Source: a virus. From it: DNA of 64,000 nt. Under the pieces are notes generated by a model. It did no database searches. It was not told the DNA's origin and saw only the letters and a list, made by a program, of their open reading frames with translations. The translations under genes and the position numbers were made by a program. Below are positions 6,760 through 14,820 of this stretch, piece by piece (position 1 is the stretch's first letter; the number at the start of each line of letters is the position of its first letter). The DNA is taken from positions 1 through 64,000 of IMG/VR virus record IMGVR_UViG_3300031963_000089. One strand, 5' to 3'.

Positions 6760-7690
6760 CCCTCTTTGTATAGTTTAAAACCTTGTAAACTTCACCCTGT
6801 TCGGAAAGTTCATTATTTTTTTTTTCAACCTCTTCAGGTTGTATATCAATTTCTTTATCAAGTAATCCCATGTAGACAGTATTATCATACTGACTTTCTT
6901 CAGTAATAGGTTTAATTTCTTCGATAGGTTCTTCTACAACATCTTTAGTTATTATTTGATTATTATTAATATTTTCATTAACAATTTCAGTATAAGCATT
7001 TAAAACTTCTTCAATTTTACGTAAATCTTCTTCTGATGGTTGGTATGGGTTACTTTTAGGTTTTTGTTCAACAGGATAGTTATTTTTTATTATTTCCTCT
7101 AACTTATCCAATTCTTCACTAGTAGGTGTCCATTTTTCTTTCTCTTTCTCTTTAATTTGTTCTTCAAATATCTTTTGAACATCTTCCTCGGTCAATTCAG
7201 TTTTAATATCCTCAACCACTTCTTTATTCTTTTCAGTAAATTTAACCAACATGTGAGCAAATGTAAGAGAGATGATTGGTAGTAATCCACCAGTTAAAAA
7301 AGCTAAAACTGTCTTATGACTATTCAAATCAGTTTTTTCAATTCCCATATTCTCAAACAAACCTCCAACCATTGAAATCCAATCTTGGAATGTTTGTGAT
7401 GTTTCATCAATATATGTAAATGAAAAGAATATGTTCCCCAACATTTGAATAAATGTTACGATGATAAACGGGAAATAAACAAACCTACCCATGTTAACTG
7501 ACACCGCTGCCAAGGCCGATAATGCCGCAATTTCAATACCCACCGAAAGGTATATAGCCCAAGTAAAAGGATTAGATAAACCATAAAAACTCGTAACGTG
7601 TGATATAGACACAAACGCTACGAGTAATATTGGAATAACAAAAGCTAAAGAAATTATGTTTGTTAAATTTCTACTAAACCAATTTTTCAT
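6752..7690 (-). CDS. Four-helix membrane protein with long acidic tail, next to the endolysin
   Basis: Four hydrophobic segments are visible at about residues 9-30, 41-65, 69-92 and 127-150. They are followed by a roughly 160-residue cytoplasmic-type tail rich in Glu, Lys and Pro (TPTSEELDKLEEIIKNN ... VEEPIEEIKPITEE). The start overlaps the stop of the gene upstream by four bases and the 3' end overlaps the amidase by eight. The position suggests a lysis or membrane-remodelling role, possibly as an unusual holin, but the large soluble tail is not typical of holins. Function uncertain. Confidence 0.65.
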   Translation of the reverse strand: MKNWFSRNLTNIISLAFVIPILLVAFVSISHVTSFYGLSNPFTWAIYLSVGIEIAALSALAAVSVNMGRFVYFPFIIVTFIQMLGNIFFSFTYIDETSQTFQDWISMVGGLFENMGIEKTDLNSHKTVLAFLTGGLLPIISLTFAHMLVKFTEKNKEVVEDIKTELTEEDVQKIFEEQIKEKEKEKWTPTSEELDKLEEIIKNNYPVEQKPKSNPYQPSEEDLRKIEEVLNAYTEIVNENINNNQIITKDVVEEPIEEIKPITEESQYDNTVYMGLLDKEIDIQPEEVEKKNNELSEQGEVYKVLNYTKRDA

Positions 7691-7965
7691 TGACCCAACT
7701 CATTCTTGTAATGGTTTATGGGCATATGATTCTTATCCGACAATTCTTCAATTTCCAAAGTTTTCCAACTTGGAGTTTCTTTGATAATGTTAACTAGTTT
7801 ATCTTGAGATACTACGATAGTACTTAAAGAGTCAACTTTCTTTGTTAACAACTCAACTTGTTTTTCGGTTGTCTTAACTTGTGTTGATGTTCCACATCCT
7901 TTAAAAAAGGATAGTAATACGATTACTAAAATCGCGGGAATAAAGTATTTCTGTAATTTTTCCAT
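7687..7965 (-). CDS. Small membrane-anchored or lipoprotein-like protein, 92 aa
   Basis: A hydrophobic N-terminal segment (about residues 9-22, FIPAILVIVLLSFF) is followed by KGCGTS, then a polar coiled-coil-like region (TEKQVELLTKKVDSLSTIVV) and a soluble end. The Cys could be a lipidation site, but the residues before it (FFKG) fit the lipobox poorly, so a simple N-terminal anchor is equally likely. It overlaps the four-helix membrane-protein gene by four bases and heads the lysis-region genes, after a 47-base gap from the sigma-factor gene in which I see no clear element. Confidence 0.6.
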   Translation of the reverse strand: MEKLQKYFIPAILVIVLLSFFKGCGTSTQVKTTEKQVELLTKKVDSLSTIVVSQDKLVNIIKETPSWKTLEIEELSDKNHMPINHYKNELGQ

Positions 7966-8013
7966 AATGTTTTTATATAATTTAAAATTAAATTTATAAC
8001 AATAAATAGTTGA

Positions 8014-8814
8014 TTACATATAATCGAACAAGGTAACACTCTCATTACGTAACTTACGAAGAGCTTTTTCTTTGATTTGTCTAACTCTTTCTTTAGTTAA
8101 ACTGAAATCTGAACCGATATCTTCAAGTGTTCTTGGGGTACCTGAAATACCATAGTAATCTTCAATAATCTGTCTTTCTCGTTCATCTAAAATATTCATG
8201 ATGTTGAATAACCCGTCTTTAAGTTGTTGGTCATTATTGAATACTTCATCAGGCATATCACTATCCTTATTCACAATCAAATCAATCAATGTATCACCAT
8301 CCTCATTAATCTGAGTTTGTAGGTTAATCGTTGATGGTAGGTTAGCAAATCGGTCATCAATTCTTTCACCTGTCTTATCTGTACGTTTTTTCTCTTTGTA
8401 TAAGTCTTGGATGACATTTACAGGAATACGAATTGTTCTTGAGTGTTCGTTCAAAGATTGTAGGATAGATTGTCTAATCCACCATACCGCATATGATATA
8501 AAACGAAGGTTCTTTGTCCAATCAAAACTTTGAATTGCTTTCATAAGTCCGATATTACCTTCAGCAACTAAGTCACTGAAATCAACACCCTGCCCTTGAT
8601 ATTGTTTAGCGACTGTAATAACAAATCGTAGGTTACCTTCTAACAATTCTTTACATATACCCGCCTTTTCACTATCCGATGTTTCAGGACTTTGCATCTT
8701 CGCAGATAATTCCCTTTCTCTCTCAGGAGTCATTACCTTAATACGTCTAAGTTCTTTAAGGTAGATTTGTACTTCGTCTTGATTAATTGGTATAACTTGG
8801 TTTTTTTCCATCAT
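8014..8814 (-). CDS. RpoD-family (sigma-70) RNA polymerase sigma factor, 266 aa
   Basis: This is a compact primary-type sigma factor. Region 1.2 is at about residues 15-40 (VQIYLKELRRIKVMTPERER), region 2 at 61-121 (NLRFVITVAKQYQGQGVDF, then DLVAEGNIGLMKAI, FISYAVWWIRQSILQSL), a short region 3, and region 4 at about 206-257 (LDERERQIIEDYYG ... TLEDIGSDFSLTKERVRQIK), which contains the helix-turn-helix for -35/-33 contact. It resembles Bacteroidota RpoD in length and in the WWIRQSIL segment, and is unlike T4 gp55. It would redirect host RNA polymerase, most likely to phage middle or late promoters. The start overlaps the upstream stop by four bases, so it is co-transcribed from the promoter at 9373-9403. 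Confidence 0.93.
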   Translation of the reverse strand: MMEKNQVIPINQDEVQIYLKELRRIKVMTPERERELSAKMQSPETSDSEKAGICKELLEGNLRFVITVAKQYQGQGVDFSDLVAEGNIGLMKAIQSFDWTKNLRFISYAVWWIRQSILQSLNEHSRTIRIPVNVIQDLYKEKKRTDKTGERIDDRFANLPSTINLQTQINEDGDTLIDLIVNKDSDMPDEVFNNDQQLKDGLFNIMNILDERERQIIEDYYGISGTPRTLEDIGSDFSLTKERVRQIKEKALRKLRNESVTLFDYM

Positions 8815-9359
8815 ATTATTTGTTTTGAGTAAATTTCTAATTGTTTTAATTGGTTTGCCGACAAACTATCTATACCTTTCTCTTTAATCTTATCCAATAA
8901 ATCATTAAGCGTCATGACTGGTTCTTCTTGAATAACTTCTTCATAAAAGAGCTTAAAGAAATCATCAAAAGAACGAGACTTGTGAATATGAATACCTCCG
9001 AAAAATTCTGGAATTCCCGTACTATCACTTGTGTATTTATTATATTTTAATTCTTCTTTTTCTGTCAAAATGTCAGTGTTTCCAAACAAATGTTTTTCTA
9101 TCTCTTCGTTCATAGAATATATCATGTCAGGGTCAATAGGAAAAACAAAATACATTGCCGTTAATTTAACAATATTTTTTTTCATATAGTCGTCTATATG
9201 TTCCCAATCCAACTTCGTGCCAAATGTTATTATGACACCACTATCCCCATGTTGGAATTTTATCTCACCATTTGATATCTGTGATACTGTTTCAGTTAAA
9301 AGGTTTAAAGCCTGTGGGTTTTCTTTATATTCCCCGAATGCGAATAATATGTAATCCAT
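8811..9359 (-). CDS. Hypothetical protein upstream of the sigma factor, 182 aa
   Basis: In-frame ATGs exist at 9386, 9365 and 9359. The first is unlikely because it lies upstream of a promoter (-7 box 9373-9380) whose transcript would begin near 9366. I use MDYILFAFGEYKENP. The protein has a mixed alpha/beta N-terminal part and a C-terminal helix pair, LNDLLDKIKEKGIDSLSANQ. This resembles the DUF6576-like ending (LDKI...GIDSLS..) found in Bacteroidota proteins. No enzymatic motif is seen. Tight coupling to the sigma factor may mean a related regulatory role; that is inference. Confidence 0.65.
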   Translation of the reverse strand: MDYILFAFGEYKENPQALNLLTETVSQISNGEIKFQHGDSGVIITFGTKLDWEHIDDYMKKNIVKLTAMYFVFPIDPDMIYSMNEEIEKHLFGNTDILTEKEELKYNKYTSDSTGIPEFFGGIHIHKSRSFDDFFKLFYEEVIQEEPVMTLNDLLDKIKEKGIDSLSANQLKQLEIYSKQII

Positions 9360-9372
9360 AATCATAGTTCTA

Positions 9373-9403
9373 CAAAGATAATACAATTTTTTAATTTACC
9401 AAA
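9373..9403 (-). promoter_or_regulatory. Bacteroidota-type promoter (TTTG-N19-TATCTTTG)
   Basis: On the minus strand TTTG (9403-9400) is followed after exactly 19 bases by TATCTTTG (9380-9373). Both boxes and the spacing match the Bacteroidota housekeeping promoter (-33 TTTG, -7 TAnnTTTG). It begins just past the stop of the gp46-like gene and would start a transcript near 9366, covering the 182-aa gene, the sigma factor and probably the lysis genes. It implies that host RNA polymerase reads this unit. Confidence 0.6.
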
Positions 9404-9404
9404 C

Positions 9405-11732
9405 TTATTGTGAAACTTTGGAAATGTTGTCAGTTTTTGTAATCTTGATAATGTTATCAGACCAATTCGAAATCATAGGGTTGTGAGTAATAACAAGTAT
9501 GTTTTCAAAGTATTCTTTAATCTTAATAAAGAACTCATAAACCATTTCTAAGTTGTCGTTAGAAATCTTACCAAATACCTCATCAAATACTGTAATGTTT
9601 GGTTTAGGTAAAGAACATACTTTAGCCATCACCGCTCTCAATGCCAGTGACGCAATTGTCTTTTCATATCCTGAACCTGAAGTCATTAACTTTTCAATTT
9701 GAGTATTATTGTCTATCATCCAAAATTCAACCTCATTCTTTTCACTAATACGAATTTCCAATCTGAAGTAACAAGAGTCCTGCAATAATCGTTGAAGTTC
9801 AGAGTTAATCAAAGGCATCATACTCTTCATAATTCTTTTTGAAATACCGTTCTTACCAAACAACTCTAAATAAACTTTATACTTAACTTCTTTTTGTTGT
9901 TCTTCGGAAATCTTAATGATTAAGTTGTTGTTAGAATTAATCTTTTCAAGGTTATTAGTTATCTTAAATCTTGTATTAGAAACCTCTTGTTGGACAAGTT
10001 GTTCCTCTCGTTTTAATTCTTCTAATCTTAGATTTGCCTTAATAATTTGACTTTCAATCTGTTCGTTAGATTTAATAACATCTTGTAGCTCATCATACCT
10101 TTTTAACTTGTCTAACAAACTTTCTTTCTTTAATTCAAAGTTTTCAATAGTCGCTTGGTATTTTTCGTATACAAGTTTGTTTCTTTCATACTCATCAAAG
10201 TCCTTTTTAAGTTTAACAAATCCTTGTTCTTTGTCCGATAATTCTTGCATTAACCCCTCAATTTGGGTTTTTTTCCCGATAAGTCCGTCAAGTTCAGCAA
10301 TTCTTGATTGGGTAATTGCGGCGTTCATAAGTTCAATACCACAGTGTTCACACTTGATACCACCACTTACCGAACTCTTTAACTTTTGAATGGATGATAT
10401 GTTGGTATCTAACTCAACCTTTTGCTTATAGGTTTTCTGATACTCTTCCTTAACCTTATCATGTTCATTCTCATAATAAAACTCCGAAGGTTCAACAATC
10501 TTAACACCATCTCTTAACTGAACGTTTTGTTTGATTTGATGTTCAAAGTTTTCAACTTCTTTCTTTGTATTGTCAGGATTAAGTAATGAAATTTCTCTAT
10601 CAACAACAACCTTTGATTTCAAAAGATTATCACGATATTCTTGTCCTTTAACAATCCTACCCTTAACATCTTCAATCTTAACTTCACTTTCTATAATGTT
10701 CTTTTCAAACTCTTGGTTTTTAACCAATAGTTCTTCGTTCTCATTCTTCAATGTTTCAGTATTGTAAATGTTTGAAATCATTGACTTGGAAAACTCTGAA
10801 TAGATTTCTTTACCAGTCTCTTCTTTTCTTTTAAGAAAATCTAATCCTAAAAATCTTGATAGGACTTGTCCACGAGCCGTTGGTTTTGCCTCCAACAAGT
10901 CCTCAAGGTTAGTACCAGTAGTTAATATCGTCATCAAGAAGTCCTCATAACTTCCAATGGATGTCTTAATGAACTTTTCAGTTTCACGTCGTTGTTCACC
11001 TGTAAATTTAACCAATGAACCATCGGGAAACTTCTTAAAAAAATCTAATTCTGTTTTAACATTCCATTCACCTGACTTAGATTTCTTACGTTCAAGTTCA
11101 CGAACAATAATATAATCTTCACCATCAATCACAATTTCACCTCGAACAGATACTTTATCTTTGTCAGAATATCTGTTGAATATTTCTTCAGCTTTGTTTG
11201 TTTTTGTTGTTGTATTGAAAAACAAGAACATTAACAAATCCACAGACAACACAGTTTTACCTCCAAAGTTAGGTGGGTCTGATTCAATCACAGTAATCCC
11301 ACCCAACTTTTCGAAGTTTATATGTTGGTTTTCACCATAAGATAGAAAGTTAGAAAACTCAATCTTCTTGATATACCACTTTTTAAATGAAGCAATCTCA
11401 TCTTGTTCGGCAATCATCTTATTGTTTACCGCCGAGTCAATCTTCAGTATATCTTCGTAAAGGTTTTCTTGAGATTTAGATTGAAGGATGGACTTAATCA
11501 AATCGTGTTGATAGTTCTCGTCCATAATGTTGATAGTTACATCAACATTGTCTTGTACCTCTTCTGTTTTCTTTAACTTGGTAATAACATTTACGCTTGT
11601 AGTTGAATACTTTTTTTGAAAGTATGCTTTCACACTTTTTAACTTTTCTTGTGTAAAATTCTCTGGTGTGTCTTCCCATACTACTTGTACGTAAGGATTC
11701 TCAAGTTTTGAAAAATCTAAATCTTTTATCAT
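9405..11732 (-). CDS. Recombination endonuclease ATPase subunit (gp46/SbcC/Rad50-like)
   Basis: A long SMC/Rad50-type protein. With the start at 11732 it has about 115 residues of extra N-terminal sequence, then the ATPase N-lobe (KKIEFSNFLSYGENQHINFE, about 122-141) with a Walker A region SDPPNFGGKT (about 151-160), coiled coil, a zinc hook KCEHCGIEL (about 461-469), returning coiled coil, the signature TSGSGYEKTIASLALRAVM (about 680) and Walker B ITVFDEVFG (about 710), then a VITHN switch. It pairs with the gp47-like nuclease at 12723-13502 to process DNA ends for recombination-dependent replication. Earlier in-frame ATGs (11774, 11786) would overlap the 60-aa gene; the 11732 ATG lies 16 bases after that gene's stop. 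The Walker A lacks the usual first glycine. Confidence 0.9.
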   Translation of the reverse strand: MIKDLDFSKLENPYVQVVWEDTPENFTQEKLKSVKAYFQKKYSTTSVNVITKLKKTEEVQDNVDVTINIMDENYQHDLIKSILQSKSQENLYEDILKIDSAVNNKMIAEQDEIASFKKWYIKKIEFSNFLSYGENQHINFEKLGGITVIESDPPNFGGKTVLSVDLLMFLFFNTTTKTNKAEEIFNRYSDKDKVSVRGEIVIDGEDYIIVRELERKKSKSGEWNVKTELDFFKKFPDGSLVKFTGEQRRETEKFIKTSIGSYEDFLMTILTTGTNLEDLLEAKPTARGQVLSRFLGLDFLKRKEETGKEIYSEFSKSMISNIYNTETLKNENEELLVKNQEFEKNIIESEVKIEDVKGRIVKGQEYRDNLLKSKVVVDREISLLNPDNTKKEVENFEHQIKQNVQLRDGVKIVEPSEFYYENEHDKVKEEYQKTYKQKVELDTNISSIQKLKSSVSGGIKCEHCGIELMNAAITQSRIAELDGLIGKKTQIEGLMQELSDKEQGFVKLKKDFDEYERNKLVYEKYQATIENFELKKESLLDKLKRYDELQDVIKSNEQIESQIIKANLRLEELKREEQLVQQEVSNTRFKITNNLEKINSNNNLIIKISEEQQKEVKYKVYLELFGKNGISKRIMKSMMPLINSELQRLLQDSCYFRLEIRISEKNEVEFWMIDNNTQIEKLMTSGSGYEKTIASLALRAVMAKVCSLPKPNITVFDEVFGKISNDNLEMVYEFFIKIKEYFENILVITHNPMISNWSDNIIKITKTDNISKVSQ

Positions 11733-11748
11733 TCTAACTTTTGTGAAA

Positions 11749-11931
11749 TTAATTTGCGGGCTGAACAGGTCCATTTGTTTCTTCACCTTCTGTTTTTTCA
11801 GAAGCCGCTTGTCTCATTTTTTCAAACAATTCTGACATTGTTCTTTGATAGCGTCTTTCAGCATGGATGTTTCTTAATTTCCACGCAGCAACCTTCTGCT
11901 TGTGGTTTGGTCTTAATCTTGACTTTGGCAT
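11749..11931 (-). CDS. Small basic protein, 60 aa
   Basis: The protein opens with a strongly basic stretch (MPKSRLRPNHKQKVAAWKLR, continuing with NIHAERRYQR) and ends with an acidic, Pro-containing tail (KTEGEETNGPVQPAN). Such a charge layout suits nucleic-acid binding, but no family is recognised. It lies between the gene for a three-helix membrane protein and the gp46 homologue, in the same direction with a 20-base gap upstream. Confidence 0.55.
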   Translation of the reverse strand: MPKSRLRPNHKQKVAAWKLRNIHAERRYQRTMSELFEKMRQAASEKTEGEETNGPVQPAN

Positions 11932-11951
11932 ATATTTATTTGGTTTTTAAA

Positions 11952-12302
11952 TTAATCTATTTTAGCTGGTCGGTTTACTTCAAACCATTCGATGAAAGCG
12001 TTGATTGCCCATACCGCACCTGACGCGAATAATCCGTCAAAGAACCATGAAATGTATGGACTTGTTCCGAAAAATTGATATGTAGGTGAGAATAAAACTG
12101 CTCCCACGAAAAATCCTACCCAAGTGGAACAACACATCATACAGGATAAAATACCTGAAATAAAATTGAATGTGTCTGAAAAAATTAAATCGGAGTTTCC
12201 ATAAGCTTTGATAAAATCTCTCATTCCTTTAAAGATGGTTCCATAAACCATAATTGTTGAAAACCCGTAGGCTAAAATCATAAATAATACTAACTGTGTC
12301 AT
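11952..12302 (-). CDS. Membrane protein, 116 aa
   Basis: Hydrophobic segments are visible at about residues 4-24, 45-72 (ISGILSCMMCCSTWVGFFVGAV) and 84-105, so three transmembrane helices are likely. The motif SCMMCCSTW with three clustered cysteines in the second helix stands out. The start overlaps the stop of the upstream coiled-coil gene by four bases. I know of similar proteins in large Bacteroidota phages only as hypothetical. Its place between the gp47 and gp46 genes does not by itself indicate a recombination role. Confidence 0.65.
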   Translation of the reverse strand: MTQLVLFMILAYGFSTIMVYGTIFKGMRDFIKAYGNSDLIFSDTFNFISGILSCMMCCSTWVGFFVGAVLFSPTYQFFGTSPYISWFFDGLFASGAVWAINAFIEWFEVNRPAKID

Positions 12303-12751
12303 ATTCTATTTGTTAAGTTTGAATTCTTCAGGTAGAAAGCATAAGAAGTTTTTGTCATATCTTCAAGCTCATTCACCTTTCTTGTTAATTCTTTTATTGT
12401 GTTATTTTTATCACTTAATTGTCTGTTTAGTTCAAAAAGGGTTTCCTGTAGTTTACCACATTCTACTTCCTTTTTATCTTCCAATTTACCTTTAAGAATG
12501 TAAATTTCATTTTGTAGTTCTTCAATCTTTGAGTTATCCTCAACAACAACTTCCTTTTCAAATTCTCTGTCAATTACATCAGGTAAGTTCCCTTGGTTAA
12601 GTAATCCATATTTTTCAATATAGTATCCTTTACGGAAACATAATTTAACAAAACCATTAGGGTCGGTTATTTCATTAATCTTACAGAACGAGTTAAAATC
12701 CTCAACATCCTGTTTAGATAACTCAATAGTTAACGAATTTTTCTGTTCCAT
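12299..12751 (-). CDS. Coiled-coil hypothetical protein, 150 aa
   Basis: Using the ATG at 12751 (MEQKNSLTIELSKQDVEDF) the protein has an N-terminal domain of about 50 residues that looks like a short strand plus two helices (SLTIELSKQDVEDFNSFCKI), similar in outline to ribbon-helix-helix dimers, then a linker and a long coiled coil (about residues 75-135). The start lies 29 bases inside the end of the gp47-like gene, so the two are coupled. An RHH-type DNA-binding function is only a possibility. Confidence 0.55.
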   Translation of the reverse strand: MEQKNSLTIELSKQDVEDFNSFCKINEITDPNGFVKLCFRKGYYIEKYGLLNQGNLPDVIDREFEKEVVVEDNSKIEELQNEIYILKGKLEDKKEVECGKLQETLFELNRQLSDKNNTIKELTRKVNELEDMTKTSYAFYLKNSNLTNRI

Positions 12752-13502
12752 TTTCAATATCTTCGTATGAGTTTATTCTAAATGATATGAAAGGTTTTGG
12801 GTTGAATAAATCAACTGTCGTGTATTCATCCTTTTCAACATCGTAAATTCCATATCCGTGTTTGGTTACCGTTTCACCATAGTTCTGTCCAATGGTTGAA
12901 CCAATCATATAAGCCTTCTTACCACCAGGTATATCAAAGATTTGTCTCTTGTGAATATCACCACATAATACCAAGTCACATCCATCAAACTTTGATGTTT
13001 CAAACCCATCCTCAAACTTAAATCCTAAGTTGGTTGTAAGTCCCTGAACTGGCCCGTGAAATAATCCAATCTTAACTCTATCAGTTTTTTCAATTGTAGG
13101 TGGGATGTTATGGTCCATAAGTGAATACACACACCAATCAATGTTATCATCCTGATACACACCTCTGTTCTTGTAGTAAACCACCATATCATTTTTAAGT
13201 GAATCAACCACAGGTGTTAGAGCGTCCAATCGTTCCATATTGTTTTCAAGGAAGTCGTGGTTACCAGGTATTAAGATTGTTTTAGCAATCTTTGAACACT
13301 CGGTCAATACCCACGCGATGAACTCAACAAGTTCAGGTGTCATTTGGTTCTTACTATGAACCAAGTCACCAGTGAATACAATTCTATCAGGAGCAATATC
13401 TTTCCATTGTTTAAACGCCTCTTCTAAAATTGACTTATACAATTGGTGGTCTTTGAACAACCTAATGTGTAAATCAGAAAAATGAACTAATTTTTTTATC
13501 AT
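12723..13502 (-). CDS. Recombination nuclease subunit (gp47/SbcD/Mre11-like), 259 aa
   Basis: The calcineurin-like metallophosphoesterase motifs are all present in order: HFSDLHI (Asp10, His12), FTGDLVHS (Asp46), IPGNHDF (Asn81, His82), GLFHGPV (His149) and CGDIHKRQ (Asp182, His184). These bind two metal ions and mark the Mre11/SbcD/gp47 nuclease that works with the SbcC/gp46-like ATPase at 9405-11732. The protein is near the minimal size for the family, with a short cap region after the core. The start overlaps the zinc-ribbon gene stop by four bases. In T4 the 46 and 47 genes are adjacent; here three small genes separate them. Confidence 0.93.
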   Translation of the reverse strand: MIKKLVHFSDLHIRLFKDHQLYKSILEEAFKQWKDIAPDRIVFTGDLVHSKNQMTPELVEFIAWVLTECSKIAKTILIPGNHDFLENNMERLDALTPVVDSLKNDMVVYYKNRGVYQDDNIDWCVYSLMDHNIPPTIEKTDRVKIGLFHGPVQGLTTNLGFKFEDGFETSKFDGCDLVLCGDIHKRQIFDIPGGKKAYMIGSTIGQNYGETVTKHGYGIYDVEKDEYTTVDLFNPKPFISFRINSYEDIENGTEKFVNY

Positions 13503-13732
13503 AGTTCTAATTTCGGAGATTCAATATGAAATGGGTTTAACTCTTCATTTACATTACCACAAGCTAAACAAGCGTATGTTGGAAATGGTACAACGGTATC
13601 ATCAGGTGAGCCAGTTAGTAACTTTGGTACACGTTTTAGGTAAGTGACTTCTTTAAACTCGTTATGACCACATTTGTCACAAACGATGAAATCCATTTCT
13701 CGTAAATTAATTCTTGGTTTTTCTAGTTCCAT
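13499..13732 (-). CDS. Zinc-ribbon protein, 77 aa
   Basis: Two CxxC knuckles, CDKC (Cys18, Cys21) and CLAC (Cys55, Cys58), are separated by a strand-rich insert (EFKEVTYLKRVPKLLTGSPD) and form a plausible four-cysteine zinc site. The domain is preceded by a short basic arm. Zinc ribbons of this kind occur widely in T4-like phages, where they may bind nucleic acid or RNA polymerase; the specific role here is unknown. It is translationally coupled to the gp47 gene. Confidence 0.75.
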   Translation of the reverse strand: MELEKPRINLREMDFIVCDKCGHNEFKEVTYLKRVPKLLTGSPDDTVVPFPTYACLACGNVNEELNPFHIESPKLEL

Positions 13733-13733
13733 A

Positions 13734-13931
13734 TTATTCTTCTATAAACATTATTGTATTATTAATCGGTACTCTAAGTACTGGTTTAGATTTCTCATCA
13801 ATTTTAATCATTACTTCGTAGTAACCTTCCCTTACTTGTACGGTTGACACATTAAGATAGTTATTACTCGTTTGATTTCCAAAATCAACAAACGCTGTTT
13901 TGTCTGTTGTGTTAAATGTTAGTTTTATCAT
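13734..13931 (-). CDS. Small hypothetical protein, 65 aa
   Basis: MIKLTFNTTDKTAFVDFGNQ begins a protein built of alternating hydrophobic and polar residues, ending VLRVPINNTIMFIEE, so it is probably a small all-beta domain. It starts 33 bases after the nuclease gene and stops one base before the zinc-ribbon start. No family is recognised. Confidence 0.6.
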   Translation of the reverse strand: MIKLTFNTTDKTAFVDFGNQTSNNYLNVSTVQVREGYYEVMIKIDEKSKPVLRVPINNTIMFIEE

Positions 13932-13964
13932 AGTTGTTAAATATATAACTTTTTAGTGGGATTG

Positions 13965-14819
13965 TCAATTCAGATAGTCCTTTACATTCATAGTCATCAC
14001 AGTATCTATCACATCTTGTGGTACTCTAAACTCTTTGAACTCTGAATCCTCTTGCAATAATACGACAATACATCCATATAATTTCATGTTTTCGTATTTT
14101 GTTCCTTCCAACATTTTTAAGATTAACTTACCGTATAAAGGTAGTTGAACATAATAGTGCCCAAGAGCCGTATTTGGTAGGTTTTGGAATGGTTTATACA
14201 TAGGTTTTGTAAAGTTATTACTTTCAAAGTTTTTAGGTTTGTTTGTCTTCCAGTCAGTTATCAATAACCCAAACCCGTCTTTCTTCTTATTTATCACTAA
14301 CCAAACCTTATCGGGTTGTCCTGTATATCCTAATTCAGGATGACCCAAAACAATCTCCGTATCCAACAAAACAACTTCACGTTCTTTCATTAGTTTTAGA
14401 AATTTGGAACCTGCAGTAATCATACTATCACCCTTTAGAATCTGTGTAACATCACAATCAAAAATTGGTTGACGAACTTCTTTATAACTTCCACTACTTT
14501 CAATCAACTTCTTCTCCAAAAAGAAGTGAACCCTACTACCCATATTGGTAGAATAATCACCAGCGGCCGCCCATTCCTCAATCAGTTGTTGTTTAATTAC
14601 AGGGTCACCTTTTGATTTCTTTTCCGCAGCTTCGTCAGTTGGGAACTCAGGGTAGAACTTCTTTAACACCTTTGATACTGATGGGAAATTGTTTTTAACA
14701 ACACCATCAACATCTTTCATAAAATACGTGTGGGTATCCTCAATAAAGGTTAACTCCAACTCTTTTCTTTTGTTCTCTAAAATTTCTCGTAATTCTAAAG
14801 CAATTTCTTTTAATTCCAT
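13965..14819 (-). CDS. PD-(D/E)XK nuclease (RecB/Cas4-like), 284 aa
   Basis: The motifs of the RecB-family nuclease fold are visible: GSRVHFFLE (His98) in the first helix, LLDTEIVLG (about 151-159), GYTGQPDKVW with Asp170, the LLITDWKTNK strand (Asp189, Lys191) and the QLPLYGKLI helix (Gln225, Tyr229). These residues place the metal ion and define the QxxxY subgroup, which includes Cas4 and AddB. I see no cysteine cluster, so there is no iron-sulfur site. In phages such enzymes act in recombination, replication fork processing or host DNA breakdown. It ends up in the replication/recombination operon, starting one base after the primase stop. Confidence 0.85.
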   Translation of the reverse strand: MELKEIALELREILENKRKELELTFIEDTHTYFMKDVDGVVKNNFPSVSKVLKKFYPEFPTDEAAEKKSKGDPVIKQQLIEEWAAAGDYSTNMGSRVHFFLEKKLIESSGSYKEVRQPIFDCDVTQILKGDSMITAGSKFLKLMKEREVVLLDTEIVLGHPELGYTGQPDKVWLVINKKKDGFGLLITDWKTNKPKNFESNNFTKPMYKPFQNLPNTALGHYYVQLPLYGKLILKMLEGTKYENMKLYGCIVVLLQEDSEFKEFRVPQDVIDTVMTMNVKDYLN

Positions 14820-14820
14820 T

